In this document: one piece after another, positions 39,191-50,802 of the stretch
Position numbering within the stretch: the first letter of the stretch is position 1
How the letters are laid out: the number at the start of each line of letters is the position of its first letter
NCBI GenBank assembly: GCA_949152475.1
Contig: OX424555.1
Coordinates: 71,315,499 to 71,379,498, forward strand
Direction of reading: 5' to 3'
DNA from: Terebella lapidaria
Lineage: Eukaryota; Annelida; Polychaeta; Terebellida; Terebellidae
Length of the DNA: 64,000 nucleotides
Program-made: the position numbers and the translations under genes
Notes under the pieces: model-generated
Databases searched by the model: none
The model's input: only the letters and a program-made list of their open reading frames with translations
Told to the model about the DNA's origin: nothing

Positions 39191-39535
39191 TCTATAGTGA
39201 AACACCTCCCTATACAGGTTCGAGGACTAAACCAGTGCTATAGTGAAATACCTCCCCATACATGTACGAGGACAAATTAAACCAGTGCTATAGTGAAACA
39301 CCTCCCCATACAGGTACGAGTACAAATTAAACCAGTGCTATAGTGAAACACCTCCCCATACATGTACGAGGACAAATTAAACCAGTGCTATAGTGAAACA
39401 CCTCCCCATACAGGTACGAGTACAAATTAAACCAGTGCTATAGTGAAACACCTCCCCATACAGGTACGAGTACAAATTAAACCAGTGCTATAGTGAAACA
39501 CCTCCCCATACAGGTACGAGGACAAACTAAATCCA
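39191..39535. repeat. 50-bp minisatellite, about seven units
   Basis: CTATAGTGAAACACCTCCCC recurs at 39238, 39288, 39338, 39388, 39438 and 39488, exactly 50 bp apart; the first unit (39192) is 46 bp. Units alternate between ACATGTACGAGGAC and ACAGGTACGAGTAC variants. It is non-coding and lies about 2 kb upstream of the NDNF start codon, so its copy number could vary between individuals. Confidence 0.93.
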
Positions 39536-40334
39536 ACATGAGACATGTCCTGAACGTAAAACTTACGGCATATGCTTAAGCGAATGGGAATACTATGAAT
39601 CTGCGAAACTGAAACTGCCATGTAGGATTTTATTCACAATCAACTATTTATTTATTATACCAAACTTATATACAATCATTTCCAGTATACACAAGAACAT
39701 TATATGTTTAGAGGTGTTTTACATATACATGCACATCGAAATAAAAGACTAGATATATATGTTGAATAGATATAATTTAAGGATATTTATTATTTGCTTA
39801 TTTCACATGATATGAAAAAGAAAATTTATGATATAACGTGAACGATAATAATAATTTGATAATATTTTAAATATTAAGTCTGAAGGGGGGAAAAAGCAGA
39901 TCGTTTCAAACGTGCTAAAAATAGTCGGCATATCGACTTTGGAGATAAATTTAAGATTTGATTCATCCAAAACCACGACATAAATCTGGAAAGTGCTCAA
40001 TATAGCCATTGTAAGTGCCGGGAATGACATCATTAAATCACGGACGAGGTTTTACCTCACGTGGCGACGACAAGTCCCTCGTGACACTATGACGATAGAG
40101 GGCCACTTCAGTCGGAGGGAAAAAAAAATCCTGTTTCGTTTTTTGCGTTGAGACGAACCTGACGTTTTGGACAATATTTACTGGCCCTGCGTGGGTGGCT
40201 GAGGGTGGGGTGCTTGTAAATACATAAACTTAGGAGAACCGATATAGGCCCGAGTTGAGAGCTTGTAGCTGCTGCTGGCATCGTCGACCTTTATTGTCCT
40301 ATACACATCTGGGTTTGAGTGAGAGGGCTCAAGT
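39536..40334. other. Intergenic, upstream of NDNF
   Basis: AT-rich sequence with no coding signal, then a GC-richer part from about 40040 leading into the candidate NDNF promoter. Confidence 0.45.
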
Positions 40335-40419
40335 CTATAAATTATTTGGCCCTTTCCTCCTGTGCTTTCAAACGGGAGAGGGCCGGAGAAGTGGCTGTCA
40401 AGCACAGACGGGACGGGAG
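40335..40419 (+). promoter_or_regulatory. Candidate NDNF TATA box and 5' UTR exon
   Basis: TATAAAT begins at 40335. About 30 bp later, near 40365, transcription could start. The sequence then runs GC-rich to a good donor, GACGGGAG|GTAAAGT, with the exon ending at 40419. A matching acceptor with a pyrimidine-rich approach, CTGATTACAG|TTGACC, ends at 41318, six bases before the NDNF ATG. This predicts a roughly 55-bp non-coding exon and a 0.9-kb 5' UTR intron. All of it is inferred from signals. Confidence 0.38.
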
Positions 40420-41056
40420 GTAAAGTACACACGTGCTGTCGACAGTTCGCTGGTCGGTCCCGGGGCTGCGGGGACTTGGAGTACTCGGTCTGGTCCAGTC
40501 TACCTCCAGAGACGATCTCGGAATATTACAGTCGTAAAGACGCAAATCCCAACATCTATTAACACCTTCATATTTACGACATCGAGTATTAATCATGGGT
40601 TATTGTTTTACCGCCAGAGTACGTGCATGGATATTTCCGTCCCATTTCTGAAGAAACCAAAGCTATTTTTAGCATCCTTCTCACCGTGTCACGGCCGCCA
40701 ATGATGATTTGCCAGTTTGAAATTTTCGTAACCCTTTATGCGTGACTTGGCATTGTTTCATCACATGACTGACACGTGACGACACTCAGCGCATGAAATC
40801 ATGTAACCTGCAACACAACAGTGATGAAATAATGTGATATCATTAAGGTTAATGTTGTGCACGTTTGTATAATGTACTGTGCATAGGTTAAAATGGAGAA
40901 CAGTTATAGTCAAATATACAACGCAAGGACAGCAGCCACAATCAGTAAAACGATAAATAGAGTCTCAAATTTTACATAGAGAGGAAATGGGAATGACTGA
41001 GATATAACCCACGATAAAATACCATTTCATATTGCTTTTCGACACATTTGAATCAG

Positions 41057-41171
41057 GAAATGTTTTGCAATCATACAATTGAAATGTTTTATAATCATAC
41101 AGTTTATGAAGTACTGCATTACATACGGTACATGTATATTGTAAGTCGTCAAGCCAGAGTCGTCAAGCCAG
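41057..41171 (+). repeat. Two small tandem duplications upstream of NDNF
   Basis: A 24-bp unit starting GAAATGTTTT is doubled at 41057 and 41081, and AGTCGTCAAGCCAG is doubled at 41144 and 41158. Both would lie in the predicted 5' UTR intron. Confidence 0.8.
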
Positions 41172-41324
41172 ACTGTGTCTGGAGATCACAAAATATAATT
41201 TGTACCAAAAAGGAATTCATTACTTGCTGTACGTTTACAGCAGGGAGAATGCAGTTTCGGGTGTGATACGTAACAGCCATACTCGCTTCTTTACAATTCC
41301 CGTAACCTCTGATTACAGTTGACC

Positions 41325-43285
41325 ATGGGGCCGCGGAATTGCCGCCAGTTGTACCCTGGTTTGAGGCGGACACCCGTGGCTGTGCTGCTAATGCTAGCCT
41401 ACCTGCAAGGTTCGGGCCACGTCAGCACAGGCCAGAAGCTGCCCACCAGAGACGAGGAGCACCTGCAATACACCAACAGATACAGTGAGTCCTTCTACGA
41501 CACGAGCCTGCTACCAGATGGCCAGGAGATGACACTCTACCTCCGCTCTCAGAAAAGGTGTGTATTCCATAAAATAATAAGCATTATGTATTTTTGTTTT
41601 AAATGTGAGAATATGCTCCAAAACCATACTGTTTGTATACACATATATCAAACCGTATTTCCGAGTACATATAGAGAATATAGTTTGATATATCCCATAT
41701 CTTCAGGTTTTATTTTTTGGTGGAAGAGAGATCGCCACTTTTGATTGTGATGATGCCTTGTACGACAGAAACAATTCACTGGAGACTCATGTACCAGACC
41801 TTCAACGTACAGCTTAGTGGAGATGGAATAGGTATGTGGAGTCATGAAAGCGCTTTGTCTTCGTTGTCTATGGACCCTGAATGGAAGACCCAACATCATG
41901 TCAGTTTGTGTTTGTGCTGATATTAATAGAGATAATGATTGAATGTTTCAGAAGACGAAGAATTGCTCACACAAGCCAAGTTCCCGCGCGGTGCCCCGCC
42001 GTCTCCAGACCAGAGGTTCATCCTGCGGGAGGGTAACATAAGCCGGACTGTAACGACATTCCGGATTGGGGACACGCTCGCCGGACTCTACACACTTCTC
42101 CTCACACCCCAGAAAGGGCCTGTCAGCATCAAAGTATTCGGGTCTACCTCATTGGCCGACCGTCCATTCCCAGAACTCCCCACTGACAATGAGGTCAAAC
42201 TGACCCACACGGTAGACAGTGAAGTCACGTTGTCATGGAAACCAAGCCCCTCGGAGCAGTTACACAATCTGCCAGTCGAGTATTGCATTTCAGTGAACCA
42301 CAGAGAGCATTTGAACTCCCAGTGTACTGCATCGACTTACAAATATGGCGACCGTTCACCAGAGTTGCCACCCCACGTGGGCTTCGGATTTCCAGGAGAA
42401 CGAGAACGGTTCAAACAGATCACCATCAAACCAAAGTCCAGGTACGGTATCTTCTATACCTGTATTGGAACAAAGACATCTTTCACATACCATATCCATA
42501 AGGACTCCAGCAGACGTAAGTACGTTTTCGACGTATTTGCCGTGAACACGCGCACCAATAGCAGTGCAACTTACGTGGGAGTGTCAACGCGATCTAAAGC
42601 TAAAAGTCGCGTTCCGCAGACAATGTCTGAGGGAGAAGTCAGAGGATTCAACCTCTCCACGAGTCACCCGGTGAGGTACTCCACCTTTGCACTCCGCAAA
42701 AGGACTACTGACCTTTATATCTATATATTACCGTGTGAACACCGCGTGGAGCTGGAACTCTACAGGAAGCGCCACCTGGTCAACAAAACGACTATTTTAC
42801 CGAGTGGTGGCATGCTAGTACTCCACGACGTCAAGAAAGGAGTATACCGAATCCGTGTCAAATCCAGGAAGGAATCAACACGTGTACAAGCCGTTTATTC
42901 CACGAGCCTATTGACTCTGCCATTCGCACCGCTGCCAGCGTCGACCTCGCTGGACGTGGACAACAGCACAGGAGACTGCACGTCACTGACCGTGTCGTGG
43001 GACTTGGCGCCCGGAGACAATCGATACTGTTTGTACGCCAGGCGGACACACGGCACGTCCGACCACAACAGACAGCCACACAGGTCGTGTACGGGGAGGC
43101 CGCGGCGGAAACGGCGCCACAAAGTGTCCTGTAGCCGGAGAGACACGCGGGATGGACACGAGAGGTTATACCAGACTGTAGAGAACTTAACGTCTGGTGC
43201 GCACTACCAACTCGATGTTTACGTAGGAGGCAATGAAAAACGCTGGAGTTCGTACTCTACGAGGCACACACAGGTGAATTGTTGA
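41325..43285 (+). CDS. NDNF: NDNF homologue, neuron-derived neurotrophic factor
   Basis: Three coding exons: 41325-41557, 41707-41831 and 41952-43285, joined by GT-AG introns of 149 and 120 bp, giving about 563 residues (vertebrate NDNF is close to this length). The ATG lies in a strong context, ACCATGG. Residues 17-30 are a hydrophobic signal-peptide core. The mature start QKLPTRDEE and the following LLPDG, FYFLVEE and MPC stretches match the vertebrate protein as I remember it, as do LSWKPSP, CIG and YVG. Two fibronectin type III regions are expected, at about residues 195-315 and 443-560, with conserved cysteines and a C-terminal VNC. NDNF is a secreted glycoprotein acting on neuron growth and migration in vertebrates; its invertebrate role is not known to me. 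Between the domains lies a basic stretch (RPRRKRRHK) that could bind glycosaminoglycans or be a cleavage site. The gene looks intact. Confidence 0.93.
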
Positions 43286-44460
43286 CAGGTTGTTGCCGAC
43301 TGATTCTGTTGATGTTAGATGTATTCAAGTCATAACTGCGACTGCCGAAACACGTCGTCTGTGTTGTTATTATTTGTGAAGTTATCTACGTATAATGCTA
43401 GTCATGTTTTTGTCACACTCTGCTGCTGATTCTTGCATTGAATCAATACATGTAATACTCAATGATGTCAATGTGCTAGTAGACTTGAAGTTTGTCTTGT
43501 AAATAATTATTATATCTGTATAGTGATACATACTGTTGTACAAAATTGCTTGAATTACGATGTAAATATTTATGAAATCTGCTATTTTTGTAGAAAAATG
43601 TACTATTTATACGCGATATTTATATTTTGCCTGAATTCCGAAATCATACTGTTTCTACAGTATGTATATTGTGTTCAGAGTAGGGCATTCTGGATTAGTG
43701 ATCTCAAACACTCGTTGAGTACAAAATACCAAAGTTGCGGTCTGCGTCTGGTGTGAAATGGCAATATGCTATATGAAAACGGTTCTGTACAAAATGTTTT
43801 GTTGTATGTTTTACATTGTATAAGTCCAGTACGTTATTCGCTTGGGATATATCCCGTCGTTATGTTGACACTTGTATCACTGATATGATCATACATGTAT
43901 ACTGTTTGATGACCTCTACGGACCTCGGACTATTTGGTAGATGGTGGTTACGGTCAGTGAGGCAGAATCCTTGCAAATATCGAGACTAATTTATTGGGTA
44001 ATAATGACGCTTATAACAACAACGCAAACATACGTATAGATATGCCATTTTGTGTTCAGAAATAAGTGTGCGGTGAACTCGATGTCAGCTTGTGAGCTTC
44101 TATAATTTTGCCACATATATTGAAGCAATACATGGCATAAGTTCATCACGACAAGAGAGTCATGTAACACATCAATCACCGATCTACATTCAGCTGTACA
44201 AACTCAGTCTTCCGGTTGCTGATTTTTTGTCCTTACTTAATGCCATATGGTCATGTTATGCATTGTTTATCTCTAAATGTGCAATATCCGAGCATCTAGC
44301 TCTTCTAAATACAATCAATGACAAGATCTTGCTTTCGAAAAAGAGCCTTAGCTGGAACACTGCCATCTTGAAATGAAATACATACCGGTATACAATTAAC
44401 ATCGTGTAAATATTGTATGTAGGTTTAAATTATGTTCTCTATTAAACTATACAAATATTG
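43286..44460 (+). other. Predicted NDNF 3' UTR
   Basis: AT-rich sequence after the stop codon, with no coding content and no earlier AATAAA that I can see. It ends shortly after ATTAAA at 44441, followed by a GT/T-rich stretch (GTGTTGTTACTTTG), as expected for cleavage and polyadenylation. The extent is inferred. Confidence 0.4.
44441..44446 (+). terminator. Candidate poly(A) signal for NDNF
   Basis: ATTAAA, the commonest variant hexamer, followed within 40 bp by a GT/T-rich element. A canonical AATAAA also occurs at about 44665 and would be the alternative. Confidence 0.4.
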
Positions 44461-44882
44461 TTATCCGGATGTGTTGTTACTTTGTCTTTTCATTCATAAT
44501 TATAACGACGAACAGAACACTTATACCCAACATATTTCCAACACTAGTATATGGACATTGTATGCACAGTGATGTATTTGGAAACATTGACACGTTATAA
44601 ATTGGCAACGCATATGTACAAACCAAACACAGACAGTACATCATGAGTTATGCAATGACCAATGAATAAATACTTACCAAAAATCACCTTCAAACTATGT
44701 ATATGTATCGGAAATTTCCCGCACCTATTTGTCGTTTTACTAGTACTAGCCATCAACCTTTTCATGTCTTCTCAAGTACTGGATGTGCACCTAATTCGTG
44801 GCTTGATTTTAGATTTTAAAATTGTTCTGATCGGTTGTTGTGCAGTAACTGCTATACCAGTGACATTCGGGAACCAACACAA

Positions 44883-44932
44883 TTGACACACTGTTTGCTG
44901 CTAGTGACGCCAGTAACGGGTTGTGTTTATGT
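44883..44932 (+). repeat. Dispersed repeat R1, copy D (partial)
   Basis: TTGACACACTGTTTGCTGCT followed by GTGACGCCAGT, matching the middle of copies A and C; the GGTCGGGCTTTG tail is not clear. Confidence 0.5.
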
Positions 44933-46751
44933 CCAAAGAGTTGTCATGTGGAAGTATTTCCAAGTAGTTGTGTATTTCAGTAGTCCACTGTCGATTTCAT
45001 AGCATCAAGGACACAACAAACCGGGTGATTCGAAAGCTGGAAATACATTATGGTACCAGTTGAATACTAACAATCAATTGTCTTATGAACGCTAACGTTA
45101 TATGTAGTTGTTCAGAGGGAATCAGTATCTTTGCGTAGCAAAATAAGTAGGAATTGGGTCGATTATTAATTACCAACACGATGAGCGGCGCCAAAACAAG
45201 GGAAACCCCAACGAGTGTTCTTCGCTGGAAGTAAGGATTTGTTCTCTTCTGGATGCAGTCGATAGTACTTACGAGTATTAGATGTGGACGCCTAAGTGAT
45301 GGTAAAGTCTGGGGGTGTTAAAACCTTGTGCGGTTACATCCGCGATCTTGAAAACACTTTTAGCGGAGCAGTGCGTTGGCGTTAATCCCGGTGGCGGGTA
45401 TTCATGACCGGATCAGCCGGTCCTGGAGGTTCGTGTGCCTGACACTTCTGTTAGATCAGTCCGGCTCACTGAGACGACGGTGACGTGACTTTACCGGCTC
45501 TATTTCCTTCTAATCTACTCCCCCGCTTCCTTCTGAGATATTCTTAGTACCATCCGAAGCGTTGCCGCGATCCTTGAGTCGACCGTCCGAAACTTAGAAG
45601 GTATCTTGGCCCGAGTACTATGAAACGTACCATATTATTTCCTGTCATGAACAGTGTAACTGTTTTTTTCAAAGTGAGTTTTCTTTCAAAAGGACACAAA
45701 CTATGCATAAATAATTCCTGACATGTATGCATTTCACATCTGACATAGCAGAACAATATCGTTGAAATCTATAAATGCTGACAAGATCACTAAAGATCAT
45801 ACAGCAAAAATCAAGGAAATGCTCCGATGAAGACAATCGTGTAAATTTTCACTTTGATCACTACACTGTCCTCCACACATGTCAGTAATGATAGATAGTT
45901 CGATGCTCGTTACACAAAGGTAACTCATGTAAAATGTCCACTTCCTGAACATCCAGATATTGACACAGTTCATTGAATGATTCGAATAGTAAGCTAATTA
46001 TTTTGGCTAGCACCGTTATTTTAACATTCGACCTTTAAAATACTAACAAATCACACTTTCACGGACAGAACAGTAACCAATGTAACTGACAATGACCCTT
46101 CTTAGCTCGAGTACTTCGTACTCTAAACTACGGCTCTAGCCTTCAATTAACGATTCCCTGAATTCATCCAGTTGATTGAGATTCAGGCCTCCACACAGTG
46201 CCACAACGTCCTGGCTTTCCACCGACGCCACTAACAATCCCTTCCCGAAATAGTGGCACAAGTGTTGACAAATATAGACAGACTATCCTCACTTCCATGA
46301 AAAACCGATTAGAAGAATGTATTGACCACTAGTCCGAACATCTTCATCCGAATGTTACTATAACTTCAACAATCAACAGTACATTATATTCTGCTTCATT
46401 GAGGTATTCTCTGTATTGGATAGAAGATATGCAAATGGCAGCATTTATATGTGTATGTGATCTATGTTCGGTGTACTCACTTTGTTTGGAATATCTGAGA
46501 ACATGTCAAAATTGAATAGCCCTAAGTTAGTTCTCGATACCAGGTTCTTCACTCAATGTTGAATAATGAATAAAACATAGCTTACCGACAAATGATGAGA
46601 ATTGCACAAAGTATTGATTTTCCAAAGTATAAATTGTTACACTGATTTTCAACTGTATTGTCAAAACATGTTCCTAAATGTTGCCGAACACACATTTTCT
46701 GTATGGACTATAATACAAAATAGATTCACATTCTTGAAAGGTTTTTTTCGT
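44933..46751. other. Intergenic sequence, no recognised gene
   Basis: A CpG-richer patch at 45180-45560 includes a donor-like CTGGAA|GTAAGG (about 45228) but no recognisable coding exon. The rest is AT-rich. Confidence 0.45.
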
Positions 46752-46753
46752 TA

Positions 46754-47172
46754 AGGTAGTCCGCTACAAACAGTGAGGTAACGGAGAGTCAAAATTTAAA
46801 AGTCATTTCTTGAATATTATCTCTTCAAAATGACATTATTTTATAGAGTAAATGATCAGCATCCTAATACTGAAAAGAAAATCGGGGGTCACCGTGCTCG
46901 TTTCTTCTACATATTCGATCGAAATCACACGTATTTACGTAAATTGACATAAATTCTGGCATTTTTGCACATTTTTTTGTCCATATTCACATCTTGCATC
47001 GTGTTTTCCATGCGAACGGATACGGTGACCCCCTATTTTCTTTTCAGTTTTAGGATGCTGAACAGTTACTCTATAAAATATATCATTTTGAAGCTCTAAA
47101 TTATGTTGATACAGGTATTTATTTTAAAAAACTCTTCGACCCCCTTCCCTCACTGTTTGGAGCGGACTACCT
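46754..47172. mobile_element. 419-bp palindromic MITE, Tc1/mariner-type TA site
   Basis: The ends AGGTAGTCCGCT and AGCGGACTACCT pair over 24 of the first 25 bases and are flanked by TA on both sides (46752-46753 and 47173-47174). Pairing continues inward with gaps: GAAAATCGGGGGTCACCGT on the left against GAAAATAGGGGGTCACCGT on the right arm, and TTTATAGAGTAA against TTACTCTATAAA. Arms of about 190 bp enclose a short centre, so a transcript would fold into a long hairpin. No coding capacity. Confidence 0.85.
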
Positions 47173-47269
47173 TACATAATTCATAATTTCACAGACCATC
47201 GATTCAATAGGACACAACTTATAAACATCACAAAGTAACATAAGGAGAACCTTATGCATTTAGAAGAAA

Positions 47270-48070
47270 ATTATCTGAATAGATTTGGAGAAAATGGCTG
47301 CCAAAGGCAAAATTCATCGTTTCTTGGGACAAAAAAGGTCGTTTTGACCTTCCAAGGTCATTGAAGGTCAAATTCACCATTCATGATTTCCAATTTGAAT
47401 GTGCCAATACTTCGGCTCTATCTTGAAATGTTCTAGGAGTTTACTCCGCAAAAATTGGGTGAAATTTTCCAAGTCCAAACAATTTTTCAAAGGCAAAAAA
47501 GAAAAGAAAAAACTGTTTTTGCTAGGAAACGTTTGCTTCGCGAAGGAAACATTTGCTTCGTGTGTAATTAAAATATTTATATCTGAAAAATTTTTCTAAC
47601 GAAATTAATCTAATTGTGGCAGAAATAAGCCACCGTACCTGATCACTGGCCAGAAAATAACGTTTCTAAAAAAAAAAAACGGTCGTCTCGACCTATCAAT
47701 GTTATGGAAGGTCGAGTTCAAGATCACTATTCAAATCGTCTCTATTTGAATGCGCCAATATCCAAGCTTTATCTCGAAGCATTAGAGAAGTAAAGTCCCC
47801 TTTAGCGATAGGCAATTCTTGGCTGAAAATGGTTCAAAATACAAAAGAACCATATCGCAGACACATTCCGTGAGGAAATAAAAATTACCGCCACCCGCAA
47901 ATGGGCGATGGTAACGAAACGTATACACATCACATGGGAACATATGAAAAGTCCAACTCTTGAACTTGGGAAAACTGTGTGAACTCTTGAACTTGGGAAA
48001 ACTGTGTGGACTCTTGAACTTGGGAAAACTGTGTGAACAGATTTGAGAAAACGCCCCCAAAGTTCAAAAA
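47270..48070. repeat. Diverged AGGTCA repeat with 27-bp triplication
   Basis: Two related stretches (around 47340-47440 and 47690-47790) share GACCT..AAGGTC, ATTTGAATG(T/C)GCCAATA and CTTTATCTTGAA-like wording. Within it, CTCTTGAACTTGGGAAAACT is repeated three times with a 27-bp period at 47955, 47982 and 48009. The open frame across it (repeating FPKFKS on the minus strand) is a by-product of the 27-bp period. Confidence 0.7.
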
Positions 48071-48176
48071 TGTGACAGGCAATCTAGGAGTACAATCCAA
48101 TGGTATAAAGGAAAAGCGCGATCCTATTAAAAAGTCCAAAATATTTCCAAAGACAAATCTTTGTCGTTACTTGAAA

Positions 48177-48340
48177 TGGCTCAAAACTACGGAAGCGTAG
48201 AAGAGCCACGAGAAATGATTTATTTTCTGAAATTCTCGACTCAATAATATCGACCCAGTACCTCCGATATCGACTTAGACTCGATAATATCGACTTACAC
48301 GTAATGTCTCGAAAATATCGACCTAAAACGTGGAATGAGC
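48177..48340 (+). repeat. Hairpin module followed by ATATCGAC repeats
   Basis: TGGCTC and GAGCCA enclose CTACGGAAGCGTAG, a 5-bp stem with a GAAG loop. After a T-rich spacer come several AATATCGAC and GATATCGAC units. The same order (hairpin, T-rich spacer, ATCGA repeats) is found at 60674-60840 with different stem bases. Confidence 0.65.
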
Positions 48341-49141
48341 ACCGGAGTAAATGTTCTTTCAAATTCAAATTTTGTGGTTGGCAATTCTACGCTACATGGT
48401 AACTTAATTTTGGACGAAAAAATCACTGATCCGTTGGAAAATGACCGCCACCCGCTCATCGGACAAAGGTACATACATGTTGCAATATTGTGCATAAACA
48501 CCCTGCAACAAGCATACATCCAGTAACTGAGGGGGATGATACGATGTCCGAGATACTACTGCCCATTTACTAGTATGTACTTCACAAATTTTAGTAGCAG
48601 TTGAGATTCCCCAGAAATAAGTTTTCTTCCGCCGATATTTACCCCAATTTTGACACGGTTATCATAATCGTCGTCATTTTCAAGAACTTCTGGACATTGT
48701 ATTTCATTAATCTCCACACGGGAGTTAAGATGATCATCTTATGTTTCATAAATCCTGTGCATATGCACAAATATTTTGCTATTTTTCAGTTATTCCTAAA
48801 ACACTCCACATGCGTGTCGTGACACCGATTTGAGTCAAGCGTCTCGGATATCGTAGCATCCCCAACAGTTACTCTATATATGCATCAAATTGCAGAAATT
48901 GCATTTTTCTTATCATGTGTCGATGTTCTGTCCAAAAATTCTGAGCTCAAGTCGTTGACAATAACATGACCTGACCCCTAGACGAAAGAACTAGCTCAGT
49001 CACCAAGTTGAGATATGTTGCAGGGTGTAAGTAAAAGTGAAAATTGTCCGAACAGATTTCAGCACTGACCATTACATTTCCCATGGATATTGATTAATTT
49101 TAGTCATGCATGAATAAACTTAAAAAAATGGAATATCTTTA

Positions 49142-50800
49142 CAGGGTTGACATTTAATATGGAATATATATTTTTCATTTTCATCAATTGTTTTTTTATC
49201 AATTCATTTTCATCAATTGTTTTTTTCAGTTTTTATTTGCAAGAAATTTGTCTTACCTGGCGTTCATAAGCATCTAACCTCATACTTAGTGCATTCTTTA
49301 TCTTGTATTTTCAATCTGGTAAACGCTGTGATCTAGAAAAAAACAACCCATCGCCAATTTATATTTTCAAATTCAATATCTCAGCAACACGCAACAGCAG
49401 ATACACGAAACTTCACAATATTGAGCGTCATTATGCCATCTAGCGCCAACAATGTTCAGTATCGTGTGTGACCTCCCCTGGCTGCTCGTAGCGCCATCAC
49501 ACGGCGGGGCATACCCTCAGACAGGGTCCTCAAGGTGTTCAGGGGTACATTGGATCATGTGTCCATCACAGCCTGTCGCAATTCATCCACACTGGTTGGT
49601 TGTCAAACCCGGTTGTTGATATGACAGGCTACTTCAGCTCATAGGTTCTCTATGGAATTCATATCTGGTAAACACGCTGGCCATGGCAAGTGCTCAACCC
49701 CCAGATCTTGAAGGTAAGTGTCCACTGTACGAGCCCTGTGTACAGAAGCATTGCCGTTCTGGTACACAAAATTGTCCTGGAAGGCTACCCGAGCGAATGG
49801 CAACATTGTTTGGTCTGGGATGCGTATGTACTGGTGTTGATCCATATTGCCGACCAGGATCACAAGGTCACTTTTTCCACCTGCGTTCCCATTGCGTGGA
49901 AAGCTCCCCATATGGTTACCCACCGCCTCCAGCTTGCACCCTGGGTAGTATGCAGGCTTCACGGTAAAGTTCTTCAACTCGTCTGCCAGCTCGGATGCGT
50001 CCATCATGGCGGTACACCTCAAAACTCGCCTCGTCACTAAATATGACATGATTCCAGTGATGTGGTCCCAATGACGATGATCCCTGTCCCACTGCAGACG
50101 TCAGTCGCGATGTCTTTGACTCAGCAGGGGTTTCCTTAGTGGTCTCCTGGCACGATACCCAGCTCGAACCAATCGGTTGTTCACTAGGGTTCAGAATATG
50201 CGTACCTATGACGTTCTGCCACTGTACTCTCAAGGCCCTGACTGGCATGGTACGGCCACCAGTACACAGGCGAATCAACAAACGGTCCTGTCTTCTTGTT
50301 GTCTTTATAGGACGTCCTGGGCGAGATCTAGGAGTAGGCACACCTGTCTCGGCGTTCCTCTTCAGGATCTTGCTGATCTCCCCCTGTGTGATGTTGTTTT
50401 GCCTCGCTATCTCAGTCTGTTTTAGCCCATTAAGTCGCAGGGAAACCACTCCGTGACAAACTGCCGCACTTAATTGACGATCCATTACTTCAGGAATCTG
50501 TGTTCAGATTTTGTAGCTCCAAGTCAAGGAGATCCTGGTATATGCTCATAAATTTGACTAGCCCACATAATTTATAGCAGAACAAAAATCACCCCATATC
50601 GTAGTGGTCAGTCACTTCGTCATCCCATGCACTCCCGCGGTGTCAATTGGCACGATAATCGCCTGATCGGCAGGTGAATACTTGGCTGAACATCAGATCA
50701 TGTAACAACTTCATGATCCTTATCAATTTGGATCTATGACATAATCTCAGTTCACCCACCCAACCGATATACTAGTATTCCATATTAAATGTCAACCCTG
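49142..50800 (-). mobile_element. Tc1-like DNA transposon, complete ends
   Basis: The ends are identical over 25 bp in inverted orientation, beginning CAGGGTTGACATTTAATATG (49142 onwards, and the complement ending at 50800), each flanked by TA (49140-49141 and 50801-50802). The length, 1,659 bp, is typical of Tc1/mariner. The single transposase gene lies on the minus strand and is broken, so this copy could only move using a transposase from elsewhere. Confidence 0.92.
49639..50485 (-). pseudogene. Decayed Tc1-like DD34E transposase
   Basis: Starts at 50485 with MDRQLSAAVCHGVVSLRLNG and two helix-turn-helix regions (TEIARQNNITQGEISKIL), then the GRP(I/R)KTT hook. The first catalytic Asp is in VIFSDEASFE. 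A later frame (50049-49639) holds VYQNGNASVHRA, in which the second catalytic Asp has become Gly, and NSIENL with the catalytic Glu. Coding similarity moves between frames at least twice (for example NRLVRAGYRARRPLRKPLL is read in a third frame near 50110-50170), so several indels have accumulated. In an active element this enzyme cuts at the TIRs and reinserts at TA. Confidence 0.88.
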
Positions 50801-50802
50801 TA

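Noticed and set aside
39191-39535. CRISPR-like regular repeats
   Set aside because: Repeat and spacer are not distinguishable, units are contiguous and near-identical over all 50 bp, and the genome is eukaryotic.
41319-41324. NDNF start at the upstream in-frame TTG
   Set aside because: The ATG at 41325 has a strong context, and the TTG directly follows a good splice acceptor, so it is more likely 5' UTR.
47782-48139. Minus-strand frame with repeated FPKFKS
   Set aside because: Arises from a 27-bp triplication that keeps the frame; there is no other coding support.
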